From the NCBI RefSeq assembly GCF_026210795.1, contig NC_089452.1:2976001-3040000 (forward strand): a DNA stretch of 64,000 nt, given 5' to 3'. Under the pieces are notes generated by a model that saw nothing but the letters and a program-made list of their open reading frames with translations, did no database searches and was not told the DNA's origin. Position numbers and translations under genes: made by a program. Source of the DNA: Rhizophagus irregularis. Lineage: Eukaryota; Glomeromycota; Glomeromycetes; Glomerales; Glomeraceae. Shown piece after piece: positions 1-12,090 of this stretch (positions are counted from its first letter, which is position 1; every line of letters starts with the position of its first letter).

Positions 1-920
1 TTTTTTTTTTTACTTTCTTATTTTTTAGGGTAGGTTTGAAAGGTTAAGTATTGTATTTATTTTTTTGATTTTTTTGTATTAAACTCTGTTACAGGGGCGC
101 TTCGTATAGCACGAGCAACTCTAGGTATCTTAAAGTAGGGATAGTTTATAATAAATCCTAATAAAGATGCGTTACAGTTTTTTTTTAAAAAAAAAAGAAT
201 ATTGTGAAAATGAAGTATATCGGCAAATATGAATTGGAAATATTACAAATCTTATTTTTTTTAACCCAGTTGCTAATCTCCCAAATTTACGCTGTAGGTT
301 CGAAATTTCTTAATCTCGGAGAAGCTCTCTCACGGGAAATAACCTTTTTCATAGTCTGTATGAGTGAGAGTGATATAGATAGACATAAATGTGGGCGAGA
401 TAATTTATTTAGGAATTTTAATATAGTAAAGAGTATTGATGAGAATTTCGTAATTAGCAATAGTGATAGAAATAAAATAATTTGACACTTTAGAATCCGC
501 GTATTCCCTCCCTCTTTGATAACATTATCATTTCATTTAATTGTGAAAACATCTCTGCTAAAATATATTATAAATGTTTAACTTTTAATGTTAGTCAGAG
601 TAAATATGTTACATAAATAAATTTGCAGTTAAATTTCAATGTTTTTATTATTTCAAATATACTTATGCATAAACTAATTTGTAAATATTTTATAATAAGC
701 AAATTATACATAAGATGAAGGTATATAAAGATATTGTACAATATTTTTTATCTACGCATTGTTGGTAATTAACTTTCTTTGTCTTGGAGATAGCTTGATT
801 CAGAATCTTAAGCAAAGAAAGATTCAGTTTGGTGAACTCGATCAGTTGTGTTGAGTAACAATGATGATTGAACAAATATTGATTAGAAATTGATTGCAAT
901 TATATTATAATAATATGTTC
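1..920. other. Intergenic AT-rich left edge
   Basis: No recognisable gene. A short stretch near 93-140 looks like a small exon between an ACAG acceptor and a GTATCT donor, and may be the edge of a gene outside the window. An open frame at 204-485 (93 codons) has no recognisable domain and low-complexity AT-rich composition, so I do not call it a gene. The rest is poly-T and AT-rich sequence. Confidence 0.5.
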
Positions 921-1947
921 TCATTTATTTCTATTCCGAAAGAGAAAAGCCCAAAAAGAGATTATTTCCATGACATTAATGTTTATTTTTCTTCTTTTTT
1001 CCTTTCTTTCTTTTCCTTTCTTTTTTTCTTTCCCTTTTCCATCTCTTTTTAACTTAAGTGGTTCATTAGTTTCTACCCACTTAATAGGTTTGATTGATTT
1101 TGCATATTCATAAGCTTCTTGTTTGAATTTATCCTTTGGTATATGTTCATGAGTGTATTCCATAATATAACAAATCTTATCCTGATGGAAAAGAAAGTTC
1201 ACCAGAGCTTCTCTTAAGTCATGTCCTATATAAAACATGTTATAAGATATACGAGACCATACATAGACAACACCAGCAGTGTCTTCTAACCAAAAGACAT
1301 AGTTATCATCACTTTCAAGGATTGGGTGAACATTAGAAATACCATAAGTTTTGAGAAAATCATCAATTTCACAATCATCCAAGACATCACCACTTGTTTC
1401 GTTAAGAGGATAAATACTTTTTACAATATCAAGAAGTGAGAAAATGTCTTGAGAGTATTGTCTCTCAAAATCTTCAGGCAATTTTTGCCAGGTGGTTATT
1501 CTAACTGGGTTTCTGTTGAAAATGAATGAAGCAAGTTTTGCCTTTAATGTGCCAGATGAAATTTGACTCTATTATTGACAGGATAATATTACGTGTTCGT
1601 TGAAGATTACGTAAAACTTTTTTGGTCTTATTGTGAGCTATTATCGATGCTTGGACTTTTACATCACATTTATCACAACTGGAAATTGATGAGACTGTGT
1701 CTCTAAGAGTATAATCCATCTCGCCAATAGAAATTGCATTTGTTTCTTGAGAAACCTCAAGGTTCTTAGAATTTGTCCAATGTTGATTATACAAATACTA
1801 TCCTTCAATTTTCTGAAACGCCAGAAAATTTTAAATGCGCTATTTGCTTAAAAGTAGTATAATTTATATAAACCATACCTGTAAGGAATCTGAAACATCT
1901 CGTATAATTTTCTTGACAAATTGCTCATCCTCATCAGGTATCTTCAT
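921..1947 (-). CDS. Unrecognised 3-exon protein, about 285 aa
   Basis: Three exons with consistent phase: 1947-1879, 1797-1593 and 1504-921, giving about 285 residues. The first exon encodes MKIPDEDEQF and ends at a GTATGG donor. The second joins phase 0 through a TAG acceptor. The third carries a compact alpha/beta-looking segment around residues 95-210 with aromatic and acidic residues, then a very basic tail (KGKEKKKGKERKEKRRK) and a short hydrophobic C-terminus. I do not recognise the family. The pattern of an aromatic, acidic core faintly recalls SMI1/KNR4 (SUKH) folds, but this is a guess. The join between exons 2 and 3 is the least certain part: a second usable donor lies about 24 bases earlier. 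Confidence 0.5.
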
Positions 1948-4396
1948 AACTATAATTATTTATTAAGTATTTGTATTTATAACATTTTTTAATGAATTTA
2001 TGGAAATTTATAAAAATATCTTATAATAAGTGATGTTTTATGATGTAATATGACACCTGTATAACAAATACTATGATGTATCTATATTAGCCTGCCATAA
2101 ATAGTTGTAAGTCTAAAAATCAAATAATTATAATAGTTGTAAATCAGAATTATCATCTTTTAGTTAACTACAAATCCACAATAGTATAGTATTTACAACT
2201 GAATTACAACTTATATTTATAGTATTACAACCTGAACATTATTAAAAAAACTTAGATCTGAATTTGTATATACCTTATAATTAATTTCTGTTCCAAATAT
2301 ATAAAGTTATATGTAGATTTTAGTCTCAAATTTTGCTATTTTGGGATTCAGTAATTGGATTTTAATGATCTTTGGCTTATTAGATTCGTCTCAACAAGAC
2401 GAACATTATGATATATAATTGGTAGTAATGCCTGCCTAAACTCTTTTTGCCAAAAATTTCAGTTTCATCACCAACTAGTTTCAGTTTTGTCATTAACTAA
2501 ACTATATAAATAATAATTTTTAATTTTAATTTTAATTATATAAAATTATAGTTTTATTATAAAAATATATAAAATTAATTATATTTATAATAGTTTTATA
2601 AATTCTTTTTAAAAAATATTATAAAAATTTATTTTTTTAAGTAATTATTATAATTAAAGATCCATGAAAATTTATGAAAAATCTATAAAAATACTATGGA
2701 ATATTGAATTTTGGCATTTTGTCTTTTAATTTTAAATGTTTAAACTATTTCAATTTCGTCAAATGACTAAATATTTCAGTTTTGCCTAGCATCTCTAATA
2801 ATTGGTATGAAATATCACATTTTGAAATTTAGTTACACAGGATTTGAGTTGTTTTAGTAATGTTTGGGTCCTTTCTTGACCCTTCTTGTATTACTTTCTT
2901 AATCTAGTCAAAATATGCATGATTATATATGACAAAAATATTTTTTTCTTAATCTAAAATATGATAAAAAATTATGTAATAAGTAGTATAATATTAGTGA
3001 TAACTTATTTAATAGACTTTATTAATTTTATTAATATTTAAAGGTTCTGCTATTCTTTAAACATAATAATAAAGTCTACTTTCTTTCTTATCTATTATCA
3101 GAACATGAGAAATTTAAAGTACTGGATGCAGTTATACTACTATTATGAGATGTGACAAATAAGTTAAAATTAAAAAGGTATGCAAGTAAAAAGAAAATAT
3201 AAATTTTGACAATTGTTTGATAGTACTGTAGAATTTGAATAATACAGTATAGTACTAGAAAATGAAATTGGTAAATTTATAAGAAATAATATATAAAATC
3301 AATAGAAGTTTGTATTGATTGTAAAATAAATAGTAAAGGCTGATATAGTTATTTTGTGAATAAGATTGCATGATTGTTGATTGAGTGTCTTGAAGGAGTA
3401 ATGTAATTAAAGATTTATATGAATTTTTGATATTTTTAATGTTTTTCTAAATTAAGTTTCATTAAAAAGAACCATATTTGTAATTAATTACTTTAATAAA
3501 TTTATAATAACTTTGCATTCTGAATATTTTTCTAATTCTTTTTGTACTTCTTGTTTATTCAGAAGGTGAAATATTTCATTTAGTAGTTTTTAAAAATCCT
3601 ACTTGGTTTTCTTAATTTTGCTGATGATTTTAGAGGTGCCCTATCATTACTTTTATAATGATCAAGTTCTACAGGTCAGAACAGATCTTTATTATTCTCA
3701 TTTGGTCAGAAGTATGATTTAAATATCGATATACCTAATTAAAATTAGCTAAATTAATCCATTATAACTACTAATAAGTTTAAATTCTTTTTAAAATACT
3801 ACTATAAGCTTTATATAAATCAATTATTTTTAAATAAGCAGCCTCAATATTACCATTATATATCAATAGATTTTTTGATTCTGCAGGTAATACTCTTTGC
3901 TTATTTTTAAAATATTGTACTAATTTTATATAGTATTGAAAATAAAAGTTTTTAGCTGAAAAACTAAAAATATATACTAATAAAAATATATATATATAAT
4001 AAAGTAAAGCATAAATAGTTAAAAAAAATGAACTAGACAATAAAGTCAAATTAAAGAAAAAACTATATTCTAAATATGGATTAGTAAATCCAAAATCTTG
4101 GCTAAATTTTATTATATAATAATAATTTTATTATATAATAGTATGATAATAATAGAAATTAATACTGTATCTTTCATTTCTTTATATAAAGTAAAAGTTA
4201 TTTTACATCAGTTACTAAAAACAATTTATTATTTAAAAACATTACAAAATCAAAAATTTTTGACATATTTTCAAATTTTTCGAATTTGAATAAGTAGTCC
4301 CTTTATTATTTATTATGGTATAAGAGATATAGTATAAAATAAATCTGATAGATCAGAAAATTATATGTACATTAGATATGGCCAACAGATCATTAT
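1948..4396. other. Gene-poor AT-rich region
   Basis: About 2.4 kb without a gene I can support. It holds AT-rich low-complexity DNA, repeats of a TTTCAGTTTTGTC-like word near 2460-2790, and short TAGTTGTAA/TTACAACT inverted words at 2100-2240. On the minus strand a hydrophobic frame (4049-3780) and in-frame fragments at 3700-3560 could be a decayed gene, but no domain is recognisable. Confidence 0.45.
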
Positions 4397-5140
4397 TTAC
4401 GGACTTTTTTTGTTTCCAAGTTTATCATCCTTTGGTTTTTTAGTTTTTTGAGAGGGAATGCCTACACCAATTTCATTATCATTCTCTGATAACCTTTTCT
4501 TTCTATTTTCAATATTTGATTGAGGGATTGGTAAAAGTTGTTTGATATTTTTAGCAAAAGGGTCAATTTCATCTGAAAAAGTTTGGACATCTTTGATCTT
4601 GTTATTCTTGTTATTCTCACTATCTTTTATATTCTTTTCCAACCCATTTCTTTCAACGGCACTACCATTAGAGCCATCATCACAATCATCATTATAATCA
4701 TCATCATCTTTCTCTGAATTGCTATCAATAATTGATGAACCACTTTTTGAATCAGTTCCATTTTTAACATCATCATCTTCATCATCTTCATCATCTTCAT
4801 CTTCATCTTCATCATCATCATCATCATCATCATCATCTTCATCTTTATAAGGATCATTTTTACTTGTCTTGCTTATATTACATAAGAACTCTAAAGTTTC
4901 CCACTCTTTTCTACTTTCCACATCATCTTCATTATCTGTGAAATCATCTTCCCAACCTCCATTTGCCAAATCACTAAGATCTTCATCATCATCACCTTGC
5001 TGTTTTGATGATTCTTGTATTTTTTGTACTTTATCATCTACTTCATTGTTAAGATATTTGGATTCATTTGAATTAATTTTAAGTGAAGTTATGTTAGAAG
5101 TTATGATGGAAGTGTTATTTTGTGATTTTTTGGCTGACAT
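4397..5140 (-). CDS. Acidic low-complexity protein, about 247 aa
   Basis: Single-exon frame. I chose the ATG at 5140 (MSAKKSQN...); an in-frame ATG at 5182 would add 14 Asn-rich residues. Residues 60-100 contain an ordered-looking acidic segment with GGWEDDF and a leucine-rich helix. About residues 110-135 are an almost pure Asp/Glu run encoded by GAT/GAA repeats (4757-4850 on the plus strand as ATC). Lys/Arg patches near the C-terminus (RKKRLSEN, KTKKPKDDK) could be nuclear localisation signals. No domain is recognised. Composition resembles nucleolar or chromatin acidic proteins, which is inference only. It is divergent from the NDUFAF2-like gene, about 750 bases away. Confidence 0.65.
   Translation of the reverse strand: MSAKKSQNNTSIITSNITSLKINSNESKYLNNEVDDKVQKIQESSKQQGDDDEDLSDLANGGWEDDFTDNEDDVESRKEWETLEFLCNISKTSKNDPYKDEDDDDDDDDDEDEDEDDEDDEDDDVKNGTDSKSGSSIIDSNSEKDDDDYNDDCDDGSNGSAVERNGLEKNIKDSENNKNNKIKDVQTFSDEIDPFAKNIKQLLPIPQSNIENRKKRLSENDNEIGVGIPSQKTKKPKDDKLGNKKSP
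4757..4850. repeat. ATC/GAT trinucleotide microsatellite inside a CDS
   Basis: A run of ATC and TTC trinucleotides on the plus strand encodes the poly-Asp/Glu tract of the minus-strand acidic protein. Length change in steps of three would alter tract length without a frameshift. Confidence 0.85.
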
Positions 5141-5182
5141 TTTAAGCATAAAGCAATATGATATTATGTTGTTGTTGTTCAA

Positions 5183-5886
5183 ATTTGCTATTATCGATCA
5201 AAAAAAAAGAAGGAATTTAATGAAGGTTAGCAGGTAAATAGGAGGCTTTATTTTAAGATTTTTTTGTTTGTTCCGTAACGAACAAGTTTTTACTTGCTTT
5301 ACTTGCTTTTCTTTTTCACATGAAATTTAAAACACAAATTATATGATGTCTTACCAATTTTAACAGACAATAAACATTGATTAATAATTCGGACTTTGTA
5401 ATATAAGCAACAGATATTTTAATTACTATTTTTGTTTTTTTTTCTTTCTTACTTTGATATCAAAATTATTTTATTAGTAAAATGTTGTACAGTAAAGAAT
5501 TTCTTATGAAAATTGAATAAAATCCTCTTTCGATAAAAAAAAAATAATAATTTTTTTGTTTTTTTTTTTTTGAGAAAAAAAAATAATTATTTACCGAAAC
5601 AAAAAGTTTTTTTTCTCCTTTATGGTCACAAAATACTTATTACTTTTTTAGTCCAAATACACCAAATACATAAATAAAAAAAATTTTAAGATTTACAAAT
5701 ATATATATGTAATGATTAACGTGCTCTATTCTTTATTTGGTTTCATTAATTACTATATCTAATCACTATTAAGGTATTTACCTAATAAATTATCAGACCA
5801 ATCCAAATTAATTCGATTTTACCTATGAAATTTTTTTTTTTCCTAATTATTTAATTAAAAAAACTTTCTTTTAATAATATAATAAA
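5183..5886. promoter_or_regulatory. Divergent intergenic region with poly-T/poly-A tracts
   Basis: Shared upstream region of the acidic-protein gene (leftward) and the NDUFAF2-like gene (rightward). It contains long T and A runs (5430-5620) and AT-rich DNA but no motif I can name with confidence. Confidence 0.4.
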
Positions 5887-6917
5887 ATGTCTTTGTTTTC
5901 TCGTTTTATTACAACTTGGAAACATGCAAGATTTCCATGGCGTACTAGATTTTATGTGGGTTCAGATCATTTAGGTAATGATTATTATGAAAGTACTAGA
6001 AAAATTAATGGTAGAACGAAAAGAATGGTTGAAATAAAAGGAAAACAAGATGATATCTTTGACTTTTTTAGTAATGAAATACCTGGTAATTATTGATTTT
6101 GATTTTATCTAATATTGAATTATTTTGAATTGAATTAATTAAATTTGATTTGTGAAATTAACTATTTTTTTTTTCATTTTTTTTTTTTTTTTTAAGTACA
6201 ATGGAATAGTTGGTTAAGACATACAAGATATGATTCACCTACAATAGAAGTAATTTAAATGAAATTCAAAATTTATTAACCTTTATTTAGAACCTCCTCG
6301 AAATATATAGATCATTTTTTTATTTTTATTTTTTATATTTTTTATTTAAACATCCAATATTGAATATTATGCTGTAGATTAAAATTGGATCACTGATTCA
6401 ATTTTTGTAATTGACAATTTTACTATGATGAATACGCAAACTCAATACCTTACCTATCTATACATATATATTTTGGAGTCCTTTTAATTCCTAAATTATT
6501 AAACGATTTGATTTATGTATATGTGTAGGAAATCGTGTTAGCTAATAAACGACGCGATTTGATTATTGAAAGAGCGAAAAAATTGGATCAAGAGTATGAA
6601 GAGGTAAGGAAAATATTTATAAATCAGATATTTTAAAATATTTTATAAAATTTTACTAATTCTAATTTTAGCGAAAGGCAAACGATGATTTGATGAAAAG
6701 TCAACAAGAATCTAAACCAGAAACTGAAGGTACAATATTTTACATATATTCTATTATTTATAAGTTGAGAGAATAATACTTATTAAATATAATTTCATTT
6801 TATAATCAAAAATTGGAAACAGGAGACAAAAAACGTGAATTTCTTTTTAGGCCTCCAACAATACCTAGTGATGATTTTGAACCTGAAACTTGGAATCCAG
6901 CTTTCAAGAAAAAGTAA
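5887..6917 (+). CDS. NDUFAF2/mimitin-type complex I assembly factor
   Basis: Five exons with fully consistent phase: 5887-6085, 6197-6249, 6529-6603, 6672-6729 and 6823-6917, giving 159 residues. The N-terminus has the family start (WKHARFPWRTRFYVGSDHLG), followed by DYYESTRK and, across intron 1, VQWNSWLRHTR..SPT, the signature of the NDUFA12/NDUFAF2 family. The long Lys/Glu-rich helix after the core and the C-terminal PETWNP segment favour the assembly factor NDUFAF2 over the structural subunit NDUFA12. Members act in the mitochondrial matrix in late assembly of NADH:ubiquinone oxidoreductase. Length fits the family. I see no obvious cleavable presequence. Confidence 0.88.
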
Positions 6918-7246
6918 TTGTTATAAACAAAACATTTAAATGAAATATATATAAATAAAAAGGTTTAATTTTACAAAACTTAATATTAGAATATTTTTTA
7001 TTATAATTAGTTGAATATTGTATTGCTAAAAACGTTTTGTAGAGAAATCATGTGATTCATCTGATTAATCATTTTAAATCATAAAATTTTCCCTTAAGGG
7101 GTTTCGTAATGTTTATCATTATCCATTTTCTCTACATAAATTTCACTTACGACGTGGAATGCATAATAATTTTATTTACAGATTAATGTTTGCTATTATT
7201 TTAAATGTTCATTTCATTTAATAATACTTCACGTTTTACCAATGAT
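6918..7246. other. Convergent 3' intergenic region
   Basis: Short AT-rich gap between the 3' ends of the NDUFAF2-like gene and the leftward membrane-protein gene. No feature seen. Confidence 0.5.
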
Positions 7247-8384
7247 TTAATGATCAATAAAAATTTCTTCTCGATTCTGAGGTAATAAAGGCTCTCTGAT
7301 ATCATTTCGCGAGTTGGCAATTCTACTTCTAGTTGGTCTTGAACCAATTCCAGCTCTAAGTAATTCAAGAGAATTTCCGCCATGTCTATTCCATACAATA
7401 AAAATAATTATAAATTCTGCAAGAGCTAATATATTACAAGTAATGGATAAATTTTTTGTTTCCCTTTGGTGAATAGCAACTCCAAGGAGTGCCCTATATA
7501 TATTTTTTTAAAAAAAAATTTGTTAATTGATTAATTACTAATTAATTAAAAAAAAAAACTTTTTACAGTAAGTAAAATTAATTTTAAAACATATACCAAG
7601 CAATAGTAAAACTAAATACACCATCTCTTTTCCCATGACTAAATACACCAGTAATACACCAACATATACCAATTATAGCCAAAAACCAAGCTAATACGAC
7701 GGCGATATTAGCATATTCATCATGTTCATAACCTGGAGCAAAAGCGACGAATCCATTATGAAATAAACTTAACCAAGAAAAAGCTGAAAACATTGCAAAA
7801 GGGATATGGGTGGACTTAACAATCTTATTTGCAACAGAAGATGGAAGATGATTTGGTGTATATTTTGTCATTAACCAATTATGAGCCATTGATGTAGATA
7901 TCAGAATCAAGAGAACAAAGATTTCCGAGACAATAAAATTCTCGCGTATCTATATAAAATACCAAAAAAAAACAAGTAATTATTTATAAAGTATTTATAA
8001 TTATTTAGTAAAAATCGTATAATTTACCCAAAAAAATAGCCATCCACACAAAAACAAATTACTAAGAGAGAACCACCAACTAACACCATTTTCCACTACA
8101 CTCTGTACAATATGAATATTACTAAATTGAGCGTAAAAAGCAAAGCCAAATTGTAAAATATATAGAATAAACCAAAATATTCCAACAAAAATTAATGAAG
8201 GAGTAAAATAAGTAGGATTTTTATTGCTTATTTCACCAACATTCGGACGAGAAAACACCATAGAATAAGAATTTGAAAAGAAATTTAACAAGATCGTTAA
8301 GACATTAAATACACGCAAAACTTTTAATTTATTTGACGGAGGATGAACTGATGTTAATTCTATGTTCGAAGGAACAGGAGGCAT
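7247..8384 (-). CDS. Multi-pass membrane protein, DUF1774/TspO-like
   Basis: Three exons in consistent phase: 8384-8028, 7949-7597 and 7493-7247, giving 318 residues. There are about eight hydrophobic segments: FNVLTILLNFF near residue 25, FVGIFWFILYILQFGFAFYA near 65-85, SLSNLFLCGWLFFW near 105-119, IFVLLILISTS, FAMFSAFSWLSLF, IAVVLAWFLAIIGICWCI, and FIIIFIV near the end. The NPTYFTPSLIFVGIFW stretch resembles the NPxYFTPxxWxFxIW signature of fungal DUF1774 proteins, a TspO-like family of unknown role. The C-terminal tail is cytosolic-looking, with Arg-rich and EPLLPQ sequence; an acidic-dileucine-like element would fit sorting to endosome or vacuole (inference). Confidence 0.7.
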
Positions 8385-8596
8385 AATTTATAAATATGGA
8401 CTTTGATAAATATTTATATTAGCGTAAAAGAGATTTTAGTGAGAAGAATTTATGGTGAGAATAATTTTGATAATTAAAAAAACATGTTAATGTAGGATGA
8501 TCCAAACTGAATTAATTAATTAATAATTTTCTTAATATACCAATAATAGTTTAATTAAAATTAAAATATTAAAATATAATATAAAATAGATAGATA

Positions 8597-10606
8597 TTAT
8601 TGTATATAAACTATAGATGGAATACGTCGAGAATTAGGAAATGAACGAGGATTAGGAAGTGTATGAAATGATTGCATAATTGTAGGGTCTCCTAAATAAA
8701 TTGAATGTTTTCTATCATCATGAGCAAAATTTGAAGGAAGAGTAGAAAATTTAATGGCAGATTCATCAAGGGATTGTATTCGAGGACGAGATTTTACTAT
8801 CCTTGAATAATGATTATGAACAGGAGTTGGTAATGGTATATTATTTGCAATAAAGTGAACGATTCTATCAAGAGCTTTTTTGGAACGTTTACCAAATACA
8901 TCTATAAACATTGGATAATCATGAACCATATCTTCATCAGTTTCAACCGTAACATCAGGATGTTGACCGTCTAGTGTATCATAAACATGATCATTACCAA
9001 ATGATTTATAAGCCTTCTTTGATTCAATACATTTTTGGGCGAACTTTTCAATATCATCCTTAAATATTTCTTTACCACCATAAGAAATGAATAAAGGAGG
9101 AAATTTTGCCATGATATGATGAGGGATATGTAAAGGGCTAATAAATGGATCTTTATAAGGATTTTCTTCCTTTGTGGTAAATGCAACCGATTGATGTAAT
9201 TTTTTATCTAAATTTTCACGTTTTATACGTAAATTTTCATCTGAATTGACGGTAAGATTTTCATCTTCAGTAAAACTGTCAAGAACACGAGAATTTCTTG
9301 TTTGAATTTTTGAACCTCTTGATCCACGTTTTCTTGCTTTAATTTCACTATTTCTTTTATTACCACTTAATCTTCTACTTAATTCTCTACTAAGTCTTTT
9401 AAGATGAGGATTCCCTTCAAAATCAATAAAGTCAAAATTATCTTCAACTTTATCTAACCAATCCAAAATTATTTCTTTTCTGATTTTTGGTTGTTGTTGC
9501 GGTATTTGATCTTTATTACGTGATGGATTACCTTCTTTACCGTATATATAATATTCTGCAGCAAATTGGCAAAGATGAGGTGGTATCCAATCAAATTCAG
9601 CGTTTGTAGAAAATGAAGATGAATCACATGATAATTCCACCCAAGGTGATACTAATATCACCCCAAGTGGTAACGGAGTCTGAGTCGTTGTGGATGAATC
9701 ATCCGAATATAATTTATGTAATAAAGCTGATGTTAATCCACCTCCAGCAGAATCACCGCATAAAAATACATTTCTACTACCCGCAAGACCACTATTAACT
9801 AACCAATTATAAGTTCTTTCCACGCAATTTAAACCATTAGGGAATGGATCTTCAGGAGCTAGAGTATAATCGATTGCTAAAACTCTAACATGTTTGTTAT
9901 ATCTTTTGCGTAATTTTCGTAACAAATAACATAATGATCTTAAACCAATTAATGACGATAATGCAACATAACCACCTCCATGTAAATATAATATTGTTGC
10001 TTCACATTCTTTTTGTTTATATTTTATTGGACCTAACCAATATCCTTCTTCTACTCCTATCCTTGTGGTGACTTCTGAATCTAATGAACGAAATGGTTCA
10101 GAACATCGAAATACCTTCAATAATAATTCCACAAACGTTCCAGATTTACGTAATGTCTTTAGTGGTGATTTCATAGTCCATTTTACTGAACGAAGAATTG
10201 TTTCTTGATAAATAGATAATGAATATGTTGGATTCTCCATAATATAATGATCAAAAAATACTTTTGGATATAAAAACACTAGGACAATGATAAAAATGAG
10301 AAATTATTATTAATCATATATTCATATTAAAGTAAAACAATTTAGATAAATTAAACTTACTTCCATAAAATAACGTTCCTATAGGACCTCGACTGTAATT
10401 TGATTAAAAAAAAAAAGAAAGAGCAATTAATTACTTTTTAGCTACTTTTATTTATATGTATATTTTTTATATTATAATTACTTGATAAGAGGCCAAAACG
10501 ACTTATTTTCAAATTTTTTGCGTAATTTTTCTTGTCTTGCTGCTGTCCTTTCTAATTCTGTGTTCGCTGCTTCTCTATTCACTTTCACTATTATTTTTTC
10601 GGACAT
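8597..10606 (-). CDS. HSL-type alpha/beta hydrolase (lipase/esterase), about 612 aa
   Basis: Three exons in consistent phase: 10606-10482 (MSEKIIVKVNRE...), 10392-10361 (RGPIGTLFYG) and 10278-8597. The long exon shows the hormone-sensitive-lipase signature: oxyanion motif HGGGY at about residues 152-156 and nucleophile elbow GDSAGG with Ser near 229. An acid site lies in GGKEIFKDD, where the usual Asp position may be Glu or a following Asp. The catalytic His is probably in DMVHDYPMF. Between elbow and acid site sits an insert of about 110 basic, low-complexity residues (KRGSRG, RLSRELSRRLSG). HSL-family enzymes hydrolyse acylglycerols, steryl esters or short esters; the substrate here is unknown. 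The short hydrophobic first-exon segment suggests membrane association. Confidence 0.85.
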
Positions 10607-11515
10607 AATGAAATTTTTATATTATGTATATAGAATATCAGATGAATTATATAACTTTTCCTTTTTAAAAAGAAATAAGGTTAGGAAGAAGGTAAAGAAT
10701 GAAAAAAAAAATAAAGGATAAAATGTTCTTTTAAAGTGGTTGGCCTTTTATAATGAATGACGATTAATTCTTTTATTCTTATTCTATTTAATCTGAGAAT
10801 GAAAAAAAAAAAAATCACATAGTGATTGACGAAATATAGATGGACGTAATTAAAAACCTTTCTTAGCTTATTCACTTAATTTACATTTCCAATCAGAAAT
10901 CTTCAAAGAATTGATTAGCTTAGGACTATGAGTCCTAGCCTAGAAAATATAGAAACAACTATTAACCAGGAACCTGTCTAAGTGGACCTTTATTAAATGA
11001 CGAAACCTTTTAACAATGAAATAAATCGAACTCCACGAATTGATTGATTTTTTTAAAGATATACAAATAAAAGTTCAGCTCTAAAAATTATCATTTTGAG
11101 AGACAACATAAAATATAAAAGGTTTTTCGGGAATATTCCTAGATTGATTGTGTACAAGTTTTGGTGATTTTTTCCAAATATACGGCATTTTTTATATGAA
11201 GCTGTAAATATAATTGATCACCGCATCATCAAAAGTAAAGTTAAACAATCTTTGTATATTGCCTCCTTATTTCCTATTATAAATGCTGGTGTGTACTGTA
11301 TAAAAGAATTATTCCTTTGTTTATTTGTAATTAGATATTCCCGATTATTTATTTAAAATCATGCCATTTTTGCCATTCTTGATAATGAAAGGAAAAAATA
11401 GGCGTGTGAAGTGTGAACAAGAAGGCGTGATAATAAGGGGGTAATAATGGTGATCATTTAGCTTATTATTTTTAATTTAATCCAAAATTGAATTATACGA
11501 TTGGTAATACAACAG
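10607..11515. other. Intergenic, no gene seen
   Basis: AT-rich DNA upstream of the hydrolase gene. Short open frames at 10482-10721 and 10681-10875 overlap the hydrolase promoter or are low-complexity, and I treat them as noise. Confidence 0.5.
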
Positions 11516-12090
11516 CAAAACCATTGTTTACGCATATATATATTATTTTTGTTTTTCGCCATGGATATGAAATTTTATTAATAAACTTTATGAAACCAAA
11601 GAAGGTTACGACAAGGCCCCTGAATACGCCACAGTTTTGTTAGTGAGACTTCCGCGGACAAATCCGTACATTTTTGAAATTTATTTTTAAACTCCTGAAT
11701 TATTACTTTTGCCGGAATTCATACTTCCCCTTAATTCTGGAGTAAATCTGTACGCGGAGGTAAAAATTCATTGCAAGTTGTACGCGGAGTGAATTTTTAT
11801 TGTGAATCCCTATAACAAAGTAAATCATTGTTAGTTGAAATCCGTAATTTAAACTTTGATATCCGTATATAACCTTTTTTATAATCAAAAATAGGGTTGA
11901 AGTTGTCGAATTAACTTATTTTTACTTATTTTTAAATAAATTATGGAATTTTTGTGTTGTATTTCTGATTGCTTATTTAAATCCACTAAATTTCTTACTT
12001 AAATCCTGCTATTTTAGAGATAATTTAAAACTGTACTGATGAAATATTAAATTTATTCCATTAATTAGATTTAATCATATTTCTTCTTTT
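11516..12090 (+). pseudogene. BTB-TLDc relic A (interrupted)
   Basis: Starts with the leader AAACCATTGTTTA at 11518 and an ATG at 11561. It runs into a broken copy of the family N-terminus (FYETKEGYD reading, 11588-11613) with stops. A block of about 250 bases at about 11626-11880 is absent from the sibling copies. After it the family sequence resumes with words matching the linker between the BTB and TLDc domains (11885-12090, in several frames). It is not translatable. Other copies here give the alignment. Confidence 0.6.
11626..11880. repeat. Insertion in relic A with TGTACGCGGAG direct repeats
   Basis: Sequence that interrupts BTB-TLDc relic A. It carries two direct copies of TGTACGCGGAG (11749-11759 and 11779-11789) and an inverted-looking CTTCCGCGGA near 11648. 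CG-containing words are unusual for this AT-rich window. Its ends are not defined well enough to name an element. Confidence 0.4.

Noticed and set aside
204-485. 93-codon open frame at the left edge
   Set aside because: No domain, no splice partners, and composition like the surrounding AT-rich DNA.
4627-4857. Met/Lys-rich frame on the minus strand
   Set aside because: Out-of-frame shadow of the GAT-repeat acidic protein.
4869-5237. Ser-rich frame on the plus strand
   Set aside because: Antisense shadow of the acidic-protein gene.
9613-9798. Plus-strand frame inside the HSL-type hydrolase
   Set aside because: Antisense shadow of a well-supported catalytic domain.
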